This document shows, piece after piece, positions 9,769-20,695 of a stretch of DNA of 64,000 bases (positions are counted from its first letter, which is position 1; every line of letters starts with the position of its first letter). The DNA comes from Tridacna crocea. Taxonomy: Eukaryota; Mollusca; Bivalvia; Cardiida; Cardiidae. The notes under the pieces were generated by a model that was given only the letters and a program-made list of their open reading frames with translations, searched no databases and was not told the origin of the DNA. Position numbers and translations under genes: made by a program. The stretch spans positions 17,573,501 to 17,637,500 of the forward strand of contig OX031072.1 of the NCBI GenBank assembly GCA_943736015.1, in the 5' to 3' direction.

Positions 9769-9987
9769 CCCTTTCCCAACAAGCCCTGAGTTCTACGTGT
9801 CTGCAGTAAAAGTCTTTTGAAAACACAGTGGGAAAAGGAGGAATTGCTCGTAACGAGCAATTTCTCCTTTCCCCAAAGTATTTTCTACCCTTTTTGAGAA
9901 CTTTCTGCCATTTTCTCCAAATCTAAAATTGTCGTCTGCAAACTCTTTCGGTTTGGAAGGGTCCAAAATTTATCGTTTGGGAAAGGG
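9769..9987 (+). mobile_element. family A MITE (copy 4, GCTCG subfamily)
   Basis: TTAA duplications are at 9765-9768 and 9988-9991. The hairpin tip is gctcgtaacgagc instead of gctggtaaccagc. Two substitutions relative to the main family are present in both arms, so pairing is kept. The ends are ccctttcccaacaagc and gtttgggaaaggg. Copy 13 (44933) belongs to the same subfamily. Confidence 0.85.
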
Positions 9988-10096
9988 TTAAGGTTTAAAA
10001 CTGGCATGCAAAATAAATAAACTGTTACACAAGAGACACAAAATTAATGATAGTTAAACATTTCACCGACACTCGCAAAACAGTAAACTTTTGAGG

Positions 10097-10156
10097 ATGG
10101 CATAGATCGGGATCAGACTGCACTTTCTGTGAGGTCTGATCTTGAATCTATACCAT
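10097..10156. repeat. family B hairpin core
   Basis: gatggcatagatcgggatca-gactgcac faces gaggtctgatcttgaatct. The 205-bp family B flanks are not recognisable around it. Confidence 0.6.
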
Positions 10157-10269
10157 CAGCTTCGTAAATCCATGCAATTTTTGAGATAAAAAAAAAAATG
10201 AACCATCATGCAAAAAGGGACCATCTGGGAATTCTGTACATCAATTAGATGAAAACACATCAACGCTAG

Positions 10270-10660
10270 TGCAGGTCAATTTAAGCTGATAATTCAAAAA
10301 TGATTATATAACAAGTATAACAAGGCATAAGGACCACTTTTCATACAGAAAATGTCATTAAAGCGAAAAGTGTCAACCCTGGTCAGCCTGCGCAATTTGC
10401 GCAGTCTGACCAGGGATGACACTTTTCGAAGTTCCCAGAAGGTCCCTTTTTGCGTGATGGGTCACAAATGTCAACACTTTAAGTTGATAATTCAAAAATT
10501 ATTGTATAACAAGGTACAATGACCACACTTCATACAGAAAATATCATTAAAGCAAAAAGTGTCAACCCTGGTCAGCCTGCGCAAATCCCCCAGTCTGACC
10601 AGGGATGACACTTATCGCAGTTCCCAGAAGGTCCCTTTTTGCGTGATGGGTCACAAATGT
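10270..10660 (+). repeat. ~190-bp tandem duplication containing C/E-type hairpins
   Basis: Two head-to-tail units each contain aagctgataattcaaaaat-like sequence, gtcattaaagcgaaaagtgt, a hairpin (caaccctggtcagcctgcgc facing cagtctgaccagggatgaca) and agaaggtccctttttgcgtg. The shared right edge, tcacaaatgtc, recurs 189 bp apart (10462 and 10651). The second unit has lost pairing at its tip (aaatccccc). Confidence 0.8.
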
Positions 10661-11119
10661 CTGGGTGTGGTGGATATACTTTCAACCGTCGAAAGAAGTC
10701 CAGCTTATAAGACTTGACGCCTAAAGATTTAATGTGAACAAGTTTGACAAAAACAAGCCAGTAACGTACGAAAATACGACCCCTTCTCTAGTTCTTATGC
10801 TACTGGTGTTTTCGGTCACAGATGCTCGGGACCCGAAAATCAAGATACATGTTCTATTTTCTGCCTATAAAAACCATATTACACGATAATATTCGGCAAT
10901 GGTAGCTCTGCATTACCTATATTATTGCCGCTGTTACCCTTTACCAAGCAAGGTAGTGTCTTTACTGTCCTTTATTAAAAAGTTTCTGGAATTCAGCATT
11001 TACATCTCTTAATACACTGTTTTGTTTTCGTTTAGAAGAAATTCCGTCATTTAGACCAGGCCGAAATTACTATATACTTATGTCAATCGTATGGACAAAT
11101 CTGAACTTTCGACATTATG
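10661..11119. other. no recognised repeat; short open stretch near 10770-10870
   Basis: Around 10770-10870 the base composition is more balanced and two overlapping plus-strand frames are open for 30-40 codons, one beginning with a hydrophobic MLLVFSVTDA. There is no donor or acceptor that settles a frame, so no exon is called. Confidence 0.3.
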
Positions 11120-11355
11120 ATATAAGAATTACCTGTCAACTAAACAATCTTGGGTATTTATAACTTTAAGAAAGAAGTCAATATGGGAGGAAAAGGAATA
11201 GCTGGCAACTATATATAGTATTTTTTCTTTTTTCCAAAAGTGTTTCCTACTATTTCAAAACTTACATTCCACCATTTTAGCCACAACTCTATCGTTGTTT
11301 GCACATGCTTTCAGCACTGACACGATTAAGTTTTCGTTTTCTGGTAAAGAGTTAA
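11120..11355 (+). repeat. old family A relic
   Basis: It has a decayed hairpin (gggaggaaaaggaatagctg / ttttttcttttttccaaaag) and a right end, ttttctggtaaagagttaaa. Confidence 0.4.
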
Positions 11356-11693
11356 AGTGGCCCCAAGAGGCTTCCGTCATTCGCAATTTGTCAACCGTCG
11401 GCCCTGGGTTCGTCAGTAACACAATTAAGGTATCTCTCTCTCTTGCCGGCAGACATGCAAGTAACACCATTTGCAATAACGTGATATTGCTTTCAGGGAT
11501 TTTTCGGGGGTCATAAATTGTTACAAGCTAGTATATCTTTCTTGTTTACTGTCTTTTAGATTTTTATACTTTTCTTTTTAAATATTATTTGGAATGTGAA
11601 TGACAAGTATATATTTACTTCAGCGTTGTTGACTAGAATAATGCGAAAGTTGAACAAGGCTACATTCATCAGAGATTTTCGCAAAATGTTGGG

Positions 11694-11753
11694 CACACAG
11701 ATCCGAGATCAGACGGTACACTAAGTGCAGTCTGATAGTGATTTATACTATCC
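11694..11753. repeat. family B hairpin core
   Basis: cagatccgagatcagacggt faces gtgcagtctgatagtgattt. The inverted arms are partly decayed. Confidence 0.55.
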
Positions 11754-11759
11754 AAAAAA

Positions 11760-12297
11760 CCGTGTAAGTTTAGAAGCCAAGAGTTTAAGGAGAAAACGTT
11801 TCGTTTCTTTACTTTAACATGAGTACTGTAATACGGATGGCAACTGGGTAAAAAATAGCTCGACGGTTACCCGCACCCACTGAATGCTCCCTTCCTCCCC
11901 CCATTTGTCAGTTAACAACAAGTAGAATGAATAGCGTTTTAAGGCCCGTCGACAACTTAGGTCATATTGGGCGCACTTACTTAGTAAACAATAATGCGAG
12001 GTGAAAATAACATACATGTGCAACAAACATGATAAATGAGGAATGGCCGAAACACAAAATGATGCCCCTTTTGTCGCCTTTTACGACATGCATGCTGTCA
12101 CTTTTGTTCCGCCAGATGAAATGGCAGATGTGACGATCGCGGGACTGCAGTGGTTAATTCTTATACATCCGATTAATAACAACAAGTGCAAACTTAGAGT
12201 AAATAATTTCCTTAATGACAGATATACAATAAAATGTCAAATTTGTGCACCATGACGCAGCAGACGGGGGCTTTGACAATAACTTGACGTTTTCTTC
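11760..12297. other. no recognised repeat; open frame at 12043-12255 not called
   Basis: A 70-codon plus-strand frame begins MAETQNDAPF, but the minus strand is open over the same bases and no splice signals choose between them. I see nothing else here. Confidence 0.3.
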
Positions 12298-12300
12298 GAA

Positions 12301-12480
12301 GCCGGTGTAATGCGAGAAATGACCCCTACAAAATGACCCGGGTCATTCCTATACGTAGAGAAATGACCACAGAAGGCCATTTCTCTACGTAGAATAATGA
12401 CCCGGTTCTTTCCTCTACGTAGTGAAATGACCCATGGGTCATTTTGTAAGGGAGGGTCATTTCTCTGCATTACACCGGCC
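12301..12480. mobile_element. family P MITE, copy 2 (180 bp)
   Basis: The ends are gccggtgtaatgcgagaaat and atttctctgcattacaccgg, with GAA flanking both sides (12298-12300, 12481-12483). Only about one internal unit (ctctacgtagaataatgacc) is present, against five in copy 1. Confidence 0.8.
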
Positions 12481-12541
12481 GAACTAAAACGGTAAATAAA
12501 AAGGCGCAGAAAAAATACAAAATATAACAGTTATATATTAA

Positions 12542-12732
12542 CCTCTAGGCTGCTAAGCGCAACTCACTGACCGTTTGGGAACAGCACACAACGCTCAGCC
12601 TGATCTTGGGTCTACACTGACCGCTAATGAGGTATTATTGCCCAAATCATACCTTTGAAAATGCAATATTTGGGTGTCTACTATCGTATTGAATATTTTA
12701 TTTTCGTTATTTACTTGTATAGCAGGATATGG
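12542..12732 (+). mobile_element. family B MITE (copy 2)
   Basis: TTAA (12538-12541) is on the left and TTCA (12733-12736) on the right. The left end is cctctaggctgctaagcg. The left arm of the core hairpin is damaged (acagcacacaacgctcagc) while the right arm, ctgatcttgggtctacactg, is intact. Confidence 0.75.
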
Positions 12733-12783
12733 GTTCAGGATATGGGTTTATGATTCAACCAAAAATGCTGAGCTAGGACAGAA

Positions 12784-13189
12784 CATCTTCGCAAGCCAAG
12801 GCCGATGATTCACTACGCTGCTCTACCCTTGGCGGATAGAGCTTGATTTCTATGTTCACCCAATACGCTTTTTCATTGGATGCAGCCAGCTCTAACTGCG
12901 ACGAATGAAAGCGCTCGTAGCATTTCATCTTTGATAAAGATAGAACAAGGTCGCTACCTTTCGAATAGAAGGTAAACATGGAAACCCACGTGGATGTCTG
13001 CTTATCGCTTCATGTGTTTCGTAAGCGGTTTGTAAAACGATATTTCATTTGCTTTTAGAAATATGATGTAAGGGGGGGGGGGGGTAATAACCAACATCCA
13101 ATAGAGGACGCATCGAAGAAATCTCGAAATCGGGCTCAATCAGCCAAGGTAAGATCCACGTAGTAATCGTAAACTTGGCTCGCGAAGAT
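12784..13189. mobile_element. family Q DNA transposon derivative, copy 2
   Basis: This 406-bp copy is about 90% similar by eye to the nested copy. It starts catcttcgcaagccaagg and ends cttggctcgcgaagat. A perfect 9-bp duplication, aggacagaa, flanks it (12775-12783, 13190-13198). An internal G run (13073-13085) replaces the gtaaaagggtac of copy 1. Confidence 0.85.
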
Positions 13190-13439
13190 AGGACAGAAAG
13201 AATTTGGCAGCACGGCCAATCATACTCGTCATAAATGACGGCAACAAAACTATATTCACGCAACATAACAAAAATAATCACTAATCAAACATAACTTTGA
13301 TGAACTAATAGATATTGTAGGATGATATTAATGGTGCTATCTTTCGGTTGACAAACTATAGAAAATCACGAAACTTGGCATGGTCATAAATAATGCATAG
13401 TAATACAAAAACCGTATATGTATACTAGAACTACTTTAA

Positions 13440-13676
13440 CTCTTTACCACACAATCCCTACTTTTAAAGACCCTAAGAAAGAAGCCTCTAGAAAACATTG
13501 TGGGAAAAGGAGAAAATGCTGGTAACCAGCATTTTCTGGTAATCAGCATTTTCTCCTTTTCCCACAATGTTTTCTACGCTATCAAACACAAATTCCACCC
13601 CTAGAGCTGTGTTTAATTGTCGTCTGCAAATGCCTTCAATTTGGACAAGTCTAATACTTGCATATGTGATAAAGAG
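13440..13676 (+). mobile_element. family A MITE (copy 5) with duplicated hairpin tip
   Basis: It is flanked by TTAA (13436-13439, 13677-13680). At 237 bp it is the longest copy. The tip reads ctggtaaccagcattttctggtaatcagcattttctcc in two pieces: the loop plus part of one arm is repeated. Confidence 0.85.
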
Positions 13677-13680
13677 TTAA

Positions 13681-14066
13681 ACTATTGTATAACTCCCACC
13701 ACAAAAACACGCACTAACAGCAGATGATTCATTTTGTGTACTGCGGGACACCATCTTTGGAACTGTTTGGACAAATCAGAATTTGCTAGTAACTACCTTT
13801 AACTACTTTTGCCAGATTTCTTTTCTCACATGTACATGTGTATATCTGATATATGATCCGTACTCTGACAATAGAGGGTTCAATACGTCTCCATGAAATA
13901 CATTATAGAAACCATGTCATTACATATCACGGATCCAATGAAAACATTTTTATAGCAACAAACTGGATATTGATTTAGTATGGTTCATGCTTAAAAATCA
14001 CAAATAGCAAAAAGTTTCGACTGTGCGGACTGTACAGGCTGAAATAGGCCCATTATTTTTAGCAGA
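13681..14066. other. no recognised feature apart from a C/E scrap
   Basis: aaaaagtttcgactgtgcgg and gtacaggctgaa (14009-14045) resemble a C/E core. The rest is unassigned. Confidence 0.35.
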
Positions 14067-14068
14067 TA

Positions 14069-14600
14069 CGAGGGGCGTTCAATAAGTAATACCCCTGACC
14101 CACTTCCGGTTGCCTGATCTAGCTGAAAGTTTGCATGTGTAATGATTTATATCTCTATGGGTAATTTGGTAAATTGCAGCTCTGAAATAATTGTGGTTTC
14201 TGATTTACAGGTGTTTGAACTGAGTCAGGTGTGAAATTGGAGCATGTTGAGTGTCGCGCACCACAGGATACTCTTGTCGAAATTAAAGTTACTCATGGTG
14301 ATAATGCCCCATCATATGACCTTGTAAAACGCTGGCATCGTGAATTCAAACATGGCCAGAAGTCTGTGCTAGAATTTAAACGACCATTGCGTTACAAGAA
14401 GTAATTTTTACTAATTTTTGTATCAGATTTCAGTCACATACCTGACTCAGTTTAAACACCTGTAAATCAGAAACCACAATTAGTTTAGAGCTGAAATTTT
14501 CACATAACTCAAAGAGATATAAATCATTACACATGCAAAATTTCAGCCAGCTCAGACAACTGGAAGTTGGTCAGGGGCATTACTAATTGAACACCCCTCG
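14069..14600 (+). mobile_element. mariner-derived foldback element with long inverted repeats
   Basis: TA target duplications (14067-14068, 14601-14602) flank cgaggggcgttcaataagta and its inverted partner tactaattgaacacccctcg. The inverted repeat is not limited to the ends: about 165 bp on each side (14069-14235 and 14435-14600) are recognisable inverted copies, including gtttctgatttacaggtgtt. At 532 bp it is far shorter than a full mariner (about 1.3 kb). Confidence 0.85.
14237..14404 (+). pseudogene. mariner transposase N-terminal remnant
   Basis: The open frame contains THGDNAPSYDLVKRWHREF and KHGQKSV, matching the mariner helix-turn-helix region (…cRRWfaeFk.G…s.ed). It stops at TAA 14402-14404, where the inverted right arm begins. 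The catalytic DDD region is entirely absent, so it cannot encode an active transposase. Confidence 0.7.
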
Positions 14601-14602
14601 TA

Positions 14603-14970
14603 CGTTGAGCCCCCTTTTTGAATAGCAAATGTGGCTCATATGTACATATGAATGTTTTCGGGGGTGTCTGCTGCAAAATGTGTAGGCATAGGGTTAAACA
14701 AATGATTTGGTAGCGTCAAGTGTAGACCAATATCAAATAGAAAAGTCTAAGCAGAGAAAAACCGACGCAAGTAGCTTAACTAAAGATATGAAACGGCTAT
14801 ATTGCCAGAACTTCCTTTCCAAGGAGCTGTGGTACTACAACAAATGAAGCTTTGTTTGCAACAACTATGATCAAAAGGAGGGATGGGGTCGTTACCCTCT
14901 TGAAAGGCAAGCACACTCTGCTAGGACATTTTTTTCCGCACTTACAAGGAAATGGCAAATATTTACAAAT
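14603..14970. other. no recognised repeat; low stop density near 14700-14960
   Basis: Several frames on both strands are open here, including one ending …FLSKELWYYNK at TGA near 14847 with an acceptor-like ttggtag upstream. Because opposing frames are open too, no exon is called. Confidence 0.3.
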
Positions 14971-15127
14971 GAGCCATGCTATGCTAAAAGGAGACTCAAT
15001 GCATCTGCGAAAAGTATCGACCCAGGTCAGCCTGCACATTCCGCGCAGACTGACCTGGGGCGAAACTTTTCGCTACTCGTCAATTTAATGTAAGTCCAAG
15101 GACCAGTTTACCTTATGATTTAGTCGA
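14971..15127 (-). repeat. family C/E element, E type, truncated
   Basis: gagccatgctatgctaaaag and caatgcatctgcgaaaagta are followed by a good hairpin (gacccaggtcagcctgcaca facing cgcagactgacctggggcga) and ccaaggaccagtttacc, which is the E interior in reverse. Confidence 0.65.
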
Positions 15128-15508
15128 CTGCAAAAATAGAATGGCTATTACTGACCTGTAATTATGTAATTTGCTTGTTAGGTATAATATATCAAGCCCC
15201 CTTTTACCCGAACATGACACAAAATATACCAGACAACGGCGTCGAGATTTTAGACACAGGTATAAAATGTTTTTGCAAACGACTTATCAAAATGAGCTCA
15301 AATGATGAAATTTACCTTTGAAAGGATAAACAACCAATATGAGAAAACAAGAGTACGTTAACTATTTACAGTGTTGTCCAAAGCTTTCTTCCTCAAATTT
15401 CGGGATAAAGACCAGAATAAAGCCAACAGACATTTTCATACTAGAAATAATACGTACACTACATATAACAATTTCTTTGTTGCTGTCGTCAAAATTATCT
15501 CAAACAAG
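15128..15508. other. no recognised feature
   Basis: AT-rich. The overlapping 123-codon frame at 15339-15710 runs into family A copy 6 and is not considered a gene. Confidence 0.4.
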
Positions 15509-15570
15509 TGGACAGTGCAGATCAAAGATCAGTCTGTATATTTTGTGCTGTCTAATCATGGTCTACATTG
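15509..15570. repeat. family B hairpin core
   Basis: gacagtgcagatcaaagatc-agtctg faces gctgtctaatcatggtctac. Confidence 0.6.
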
Positions 15571-15607
15571 GCTTCAAGCGCAACCTAACTAGTGATAGAC
15601 GCTTTAA

Positions 15608-15826
15608 CTTATTACCAAACGACAAAATTTTAGACTGGTCCAAATTGAAAGCATTTGCAGACGACAAAATAAAAGTGACTGAAAATGTGAATTTGTTTTG
15701 TGAAGGGTAGAAAACATTCTGGAAAAGGAGAAAATGCTGGTTACCAGCATTTTCTCCTTTTCCCACAATGTTTTCTAAAGGCTTCTTTCTCAGGGGCGTC
15801 AAAAGTTGGAATTACGTAGTAATGGG
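15608..15826 (-). mobile_element. family A MITE (copy 6)
   Basis: It is flanked by TTAA (15604-15607, 15827-15830) and is 219 bp long. The hairpin arms are nearly perfect around GGTTACC. The left end is cttattaccaaacgac. Confidence 0.88.
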
Positions 15827-16235
15827 TTAAGGGATAAATACAGTGTTTTGTCCTATGAAACATTCAACGACCCCCCCCCCCAGACGACTTGTCATATCAA
15901 AGCCGATTACGACATCGTCGATGGCAATCAAGCCAGATGCTCACTCCGAGAATTAACTCTGCACTGGAACACATGATTGCCAACCCTTTCATGTCAAAAT
16001 CATGTCTAGACGATATTTATATATAAGTAAACCAAAGTAATTGAATTTGCTTCTTAAAAAACATTGTGACGACAGAAGGAAATGTTATTTATCAGCATAT
16101 TAACAATATGCCAACATCTTTTCAAAAGAAAGCTGTATCAGACAAGGTTTTATTCCAAGGTTATTTCTTGTCGATTTTCGTGGGACATCGACAGCAGAAA
16201 AAGAAACTTCTTCTGCAAGTAAACAAACTGACCCG

Positions 16236-16422
16236 AGGTGGGTATCCACCAACCGTTCTTGAGAACATTCTTGGTTGAATTCTCAAGAATCTCTAATTTT
16301 GAAAGCAACACAACTTCTGACCCGCCCAACTAAATGGTTTGACCAATCTTAAGTTGTGTTACTTTCTGAATGTAGTATGGCTTTGAAAGAAATTGAGAAT
16401 AGTTGGTGAATAAATTACCCAG
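16236..16422 (+). mobile_element. family F MITE (diverged copy)
   Basis: tatccaccaaccgttcttga and tgagaatagttggtgaataa are the termini. The central palindrome is eroded (cttctgacccgcccaactaa / tggtttgaccaatctt), so only one CCAAT-like motif survives. Confidence 0.65.
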
Positions 16423-17077
16423 GTATGATTCATGAAAATTCAAAATTGCTCCTTTCTATCGACGTGAATCAATGTAATTTGGTAAATCCACCATTTGACT
16501 CTGAAATGTGTGAAAGTTGTTTGTTGGAAAAAGAAAAAAGAAAAAAACAACTTCCCACGCTGTCAAATTGATCTGATTACGAATCGCACTGTTCGTTTTC
16601 ATTTAAACCCTCTCCTCTACAAACTTAAGCAAGAAGCCTTCAAAAACATACGAACTGGAAAAACTACGGATATTTGGCTTCATAAAAGTTCAACATGTAA
16701 AAAGATTGTTACTAAAGGAGAAATTGCTCGTCATGAGCAACGTCTTCGTCGGTTACATTTTCACAGGATACAATGCGTAAATGTTCATGGGGGGAAATGC
16801 GTGGGGGAAATGCGTAGTAAAATACCCAGAATCCTCTGGTGCTAAAATTGTCTGTCACATGGTCTTGCATTTAAGTCAATGAAGACAGTGTTAAGATTAT
16901 GGCTGTCAGCAGGGTGATCTGATGCCTTGTGGTCAATGACACGAGTCAACAACAGAAATGTAACACCCATTTAGTATACAATAAACAATTGATGAAGCTA
17001 GGATTAAAAGGTTTACGCCATATTCTTTGATATCAAACAAAAGGAATTTTGTCTAGATAGATATTTAGTAGCACTCA
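16423..17077. other. possible family A relic near 16610-16760; otherwise nothing recognised
   Basis: gcaagaagccttcaaaaaca, ggagaaattgctcgtcatga and gcaa suggest a GCTCG-type family A relic. The 116-codon frame across 16495-16845 has no recognisable motif. Confidence 0.3.
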
Positions 17078-17178
17078 TCTGTCTGTCTATCTAACCGTCC
17101 GTTTATTCGTTCGTCCGTCCGTCTGTGTGTGTGTGTGTGTGTGTCTGTCTATCCATCCGTCAGTCTGTCCGTCCGCTT
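17078..17178. repeat. compound microsatellite (TCTG/TCCG/GT)
   Basis: ctgtctgtctatc, cgtccgtccgtctg, a pure (gt) run of about nine and ctgtctatccatccgt form a compound simple repeat. Confidence 0.9.
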
Positions 17179-17560
17179 TTCAACCTGAATGGTTCTATCT
17201 CTAATGCAACTATACAAAAGAGAGCATAAAAATGCAGACTTAGACTTCGCTCTTATTCTTGCCTTAACCGGAAAATCCATATTTCATCCCGGCTAAGTCT
17301 ATTACGGCTCATACATTATTTCAAGAAAACTGTCGGCCTAACATCAACATTCGTTTCAATTGCTCTTTCCTTTAAATAATTTTTCGCCGCTCCTTAAAAG
17401 TAAAACCTTTCAAATCATCAAAATGAGTTTCCGTTTCCTGGAATAGCTTTTAATCCTTGAACAGATGGGGGAAAATAAGAGAAAACTTTCAGCCAAATAG
17501 TGAAACCCCGAGTATTTCATTTTGAAATTTCTGTTCGGTAATACATCTCACATTACCCAA

Positions 17561-17610
17561 CAGTGCAGACCCAAGATCAGGCTGAACAATATAAGCAGTC
17601 TAATCTCGAA
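17561..17610. repeat. family B hairpin core, decayed
   Basis: cagtgcagacccaagatcag-gctg faces gcagtctaatctcg. Confidence 0.5.
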
Positions 17611-17730
17611 AAACACGATCCTAGCAGCTCAGGATAAAAAAAGTGACAACTCGCATAATAATGCTAACGGTCAAATACGGTGTGTCCGAAAAGTATAAGG
17701 TAACACTTTTGTACATTTATCATATTGCTC

Positions 17731-17825
17731 TGTTAAAACCATTTTTGAAATAAAATCCATATTTGGATTATAGCAAGGTCGAAATTTTTATTTCAAATAC
17801 GGATTTCAAAAATGGTTCTAACAGA
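17731..17825. repeat. long imperfect inverted repeat
   Basis: ctgttaaaaccatttttgaa is mirrored by ttcaaaaatggttctaacag, and ccatatttg by caaatacgg. The loop is ttatagcaaggtcgaa. No other copy was seen. Confidence 0.65.
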
Positions 17826-17892
17826 CCAGTCCTTCATGCCCGGCTTTGTCCCAATTTAAAAACAATACCCAACAGTCGCATGAGGAAGATAT

Positions 17893-17975
17893 CTCTTTAG
17901 CTTAGTGGTTATGGTATTTGTCTTTTAAACCTCGAAAAATGACGATATTTTTCCGCATTGGCTCGAATCCCACCA
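17893..17975 (+). repeat. tRNA-like sequence (degenerate SINE head or tRNA pseudogene)
   Basis: It has an A-box-like tagcttagtggttatgg and a B-box-like ggctcgaatcc about 50 bases apart, with a Lys-like loop cttttaa between. Acceptor and T stems do not pair, so it is not a functional tRNA. Confidence 0.4.
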
Positions 17976-18884
17976 GTTGCAGTTTGCATTTCATGCATTT
18001 GTTACGAACCTTTATGTTCGTATGAGTGATTACCGATTTTGACAGTTAACGGACAAGGAACAAGTTGCTCAACCAAGCTATCGAAATAGGGCATCGAGTT
18101 TTGATCGATGACGTAATATTATGCTTTATTCTTTAGAAACGTGTGTTATGACTATTTAACGATCTCGTTTATTCGTTTTCTTTCACATCTCCACCTTTCA
18201 GGATCATAAAACTTTGCATCGTAACGAGTTTTCAAAAGACAATGATAGACTGCGCTCCATTTCCCTTGGGCGCAATACAACTCTCAGTGTTTAGAGTAAT
18301 TAGTCATTTTACCAATCTTCACAGTCTAGCGACAATCTATCACAGGCAACATATTAATAATAAACCTGTGCTGAGGAGCCGAAAAAAAAAGAACCGAAGA
18401 ATACAACGAATTCAATCATATCGCAGGCAACCGGAATTGATTATGTGAAAAATTTATTATCACTTGCCACGCGTACCAAACCGCTTTGTATTGTTCAGGG
18501 GAACAAAAAAAACTTTGTCAAGTATCCGGCAGCACAAATTCTTCTATAGGTCAAACAAACAAAAGAATCAAAATGCGAGGAGCTATATTGCCAAGGGCAA
18601 TTAGTTTATGAAACGAATTTTGCCTATTTTCTAGACGAAGGAGGTCGAAGAAAACGGTGTCTTATATTACTGATATTGCTTCTCTATTGCTTGAAACAAC
18701 CTCAATTTTCAGTTGGTAATGCAAAAAAGCAGATGATACAGGGTTTCTGTGAGGGCAACAACAACACACAAGTAACCACAGGTATTTTTGATATAACAGA
18801 TTAACTATTTGCTAGTCTCTTCTGTGTTGGAAGCATTTGTACGTGATAAATTTCATGTGATCAAATGACTGGAATCATGTTTTA
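17976..18884. other. no recognised feature
   Basis: No repeat family member or exon-like block was identified over these 900 bases. Confidence 0.45.
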
Positions 18885-18985
18885 AAAAGGTAGAAAATTA
18901 TGTAGAAATAGAAGAAAATGCTGGTAATCGGCATTTTCTCCTTTTCCCACAATCTTCTGAAAAGCCATTATCCTGGGGATCATAA
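18885..18985 (+). repeat. family A core relic
   Basis: aaaatgctggtaatcggcat and ctccttttcccacaatcttc preserve the hairpin. The termini are lost. Confidence 0.6.
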
Positions 18986-19998
18986 CAGCAATGAATTGCA
19001 ACTCTTAAGACAGGTTAACCTTTCTCGCAGATTGACAACTTTTAATACCGTACCGGTAAACACAATCACACGATAACCAGACGAAAAAAAAAACCCATCG
19101 ACATTACACTATCCCAGTACAGCTTCATGAACAGGCCCCTCGCACACATGTGATCGATGGGCCTTCAGTTCGATTCGAAAATTGTCATCCACTGTTGTGG
19201 AGACGAAATGAGTGTGAAGTGATACTAGATAACCCCTCCCATCCGTCATGTACAATTAGATACCGTATTCATGAACCTTTCTTAGTATCGTTTTCTTTCT
19301 CAATTCCAAGACTGGTCGTCTAATCGGATCAAACTTGTACATGTATCTCTGCAAACACGGTTGCAAGTCTGGGAATTAAAATACAAAAATGGTTGGTTAA
19401 ACTCGCTGCTGATCTTCCAGCGAGCATATACAGATATGTTTTTCTCGGCAGATTATGAATTCCCTGCTTTTAAAACAATTTCCGTGATAAGAAATTCCTC
19501 TTTGGAAAGAAACTGCATAGTTACATGGTGAAAAAGTGCAATTGTGACGTTAAAATTGCGGCATCCGGTGGTTTTGCCGCCGGTAACTTCCTCCATATAA
19601 GACCAGTTATGACGTCACCAACCTATATGATACAGTCTAACATTGTTTCTTGCCCTTGTTGCTTGGTTTCCCCTTTTGGTAGAAAAAAAAGTTATCCAAG
19701 TTCGAAGTAATGACAGAGATATTACAAAAAGTTTAAACTTCAGTGAAAAAGAAGGCACAACTGTGTCAAAACATTTTGATGGTTAACTGCCCCTGTAAAT
19801 GTTCCCCTTTTTGATGGTAAGCAACTTGTCTGAGTTTAGAGTAACCATTTTCTTTCATGGCAGAGATATTTTAGAAGGTCAAAGATTTTACAGAACACCG
19901 ACCACGATGTAGGCAAAAAACGACGACAAGGCTTTGCCAATGGGCATTTTTTCTTCGAAAGCAGTAGAACTTAAAAAGCCGGCATTTAAAATCATATC
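18986..19998. other. no recognised feature
   Basis: A GC-richer patch at 19555-19620 (gcggcatccggtggttttgc) lies in a 61-codon frame without splice or motif support. Nothing else was seen. Confidence 0.4.
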
Positions 19999-20074
19999 GT
20001 CGGTTTACTTATAAAAAACTCGTAAATACAGCTTTTTTCAAGCTGTAGTTACGAGGTTTTTGAAGTACACCGAC
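19999..20074. repeat. hairpin element I (copy 1)
   Basis: gtcggtttacttataaaaaa-ctcgtaaatacagc faces agctgtagttacgaggtttt-tgaagtacaccgac. The copy at 35250 is the better-preserved form. Confidence 0.7.
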
Positions 20075-20551
20075 GACTTTTTTTCTTTGTCGCATACAAA
20101 TACTTTGAGTTTGGAAGCATCAGCAATTTCTTTTTCTGGTAAAAAATTAAAGTTTACCTTTCAAAAGGGCGTTGGTCTCGTCAATATCGTCCAGTTTTGA
20201 TGAACATATATTGAACGCCAATGTAGACAGTTCAATCTGAAAGTAAAACGAACACATTATTATATGTTTGTCAAGTTCATCGTTTTTGCATTTTTTTTTT
20301 CAGTTATATCACGACAAAAGCTCATTCATTCACCTGTTCCTTCGGTTTCAGTTGTACGAGTGTAGGTCTAGGTTGCCCCAGGACAATCCGAAGCAACAAT
20401 GCCATAACCTTGGACCGAACAAAGTTGGTCTATAGTAAAAGTCCAGGAACAATGATTTCGGCACACCCCTATGTCATCTGAGCTCATGTTTAAGGACCAA
20501 TAACCCTAGAAGAATCGTAAGGTGCTATGTACTAAAATTACATACTGAAAT
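20075..20551. other. no recognised feature
   Basis: Unassigned, apart from atactttgagtttggaagca and ttctttttctggtaaaaaat at 20098-20150, which faintly recall a family A right half. Confidence 0.3.
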
Positions 20552-20695
20552 GCCCAGTGTCACAGACCAAGATTAGGCTGTACAAACGTGAGGAATTTTA
20601 TATTATCGCTAAAATAAAAAAAAAAAAAAGAAAAATAGTCTAATTTGCTAAATTTTTCTTTGCTTGCTTTGCGCGTGCCAATGCACTTCAACGGC

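Noticed and set aside
12043..12255. 70-codon frame beginning MAETQNDAPF
   Set aside because: The minus strand is open across the same region and no splice junction favours either reading.
14700..14850. Possible exon ending …FLSKELWYYNK
   Set aside because: Two other plus frames and the minus strand are also open, so reading frame is not evidence here.
17078..17178. CRISPR-like array
   Set aside because: The repeats are 2-4 bp simple sequence without spacers; no true CRISPR array exists in the window.
17893..17975. Functional tRNA-Lys gene
   Set aside because: A and B boxes are present but acceptor, anticodon and T stems do not pair; it is a SINE head or pseudogene at best.
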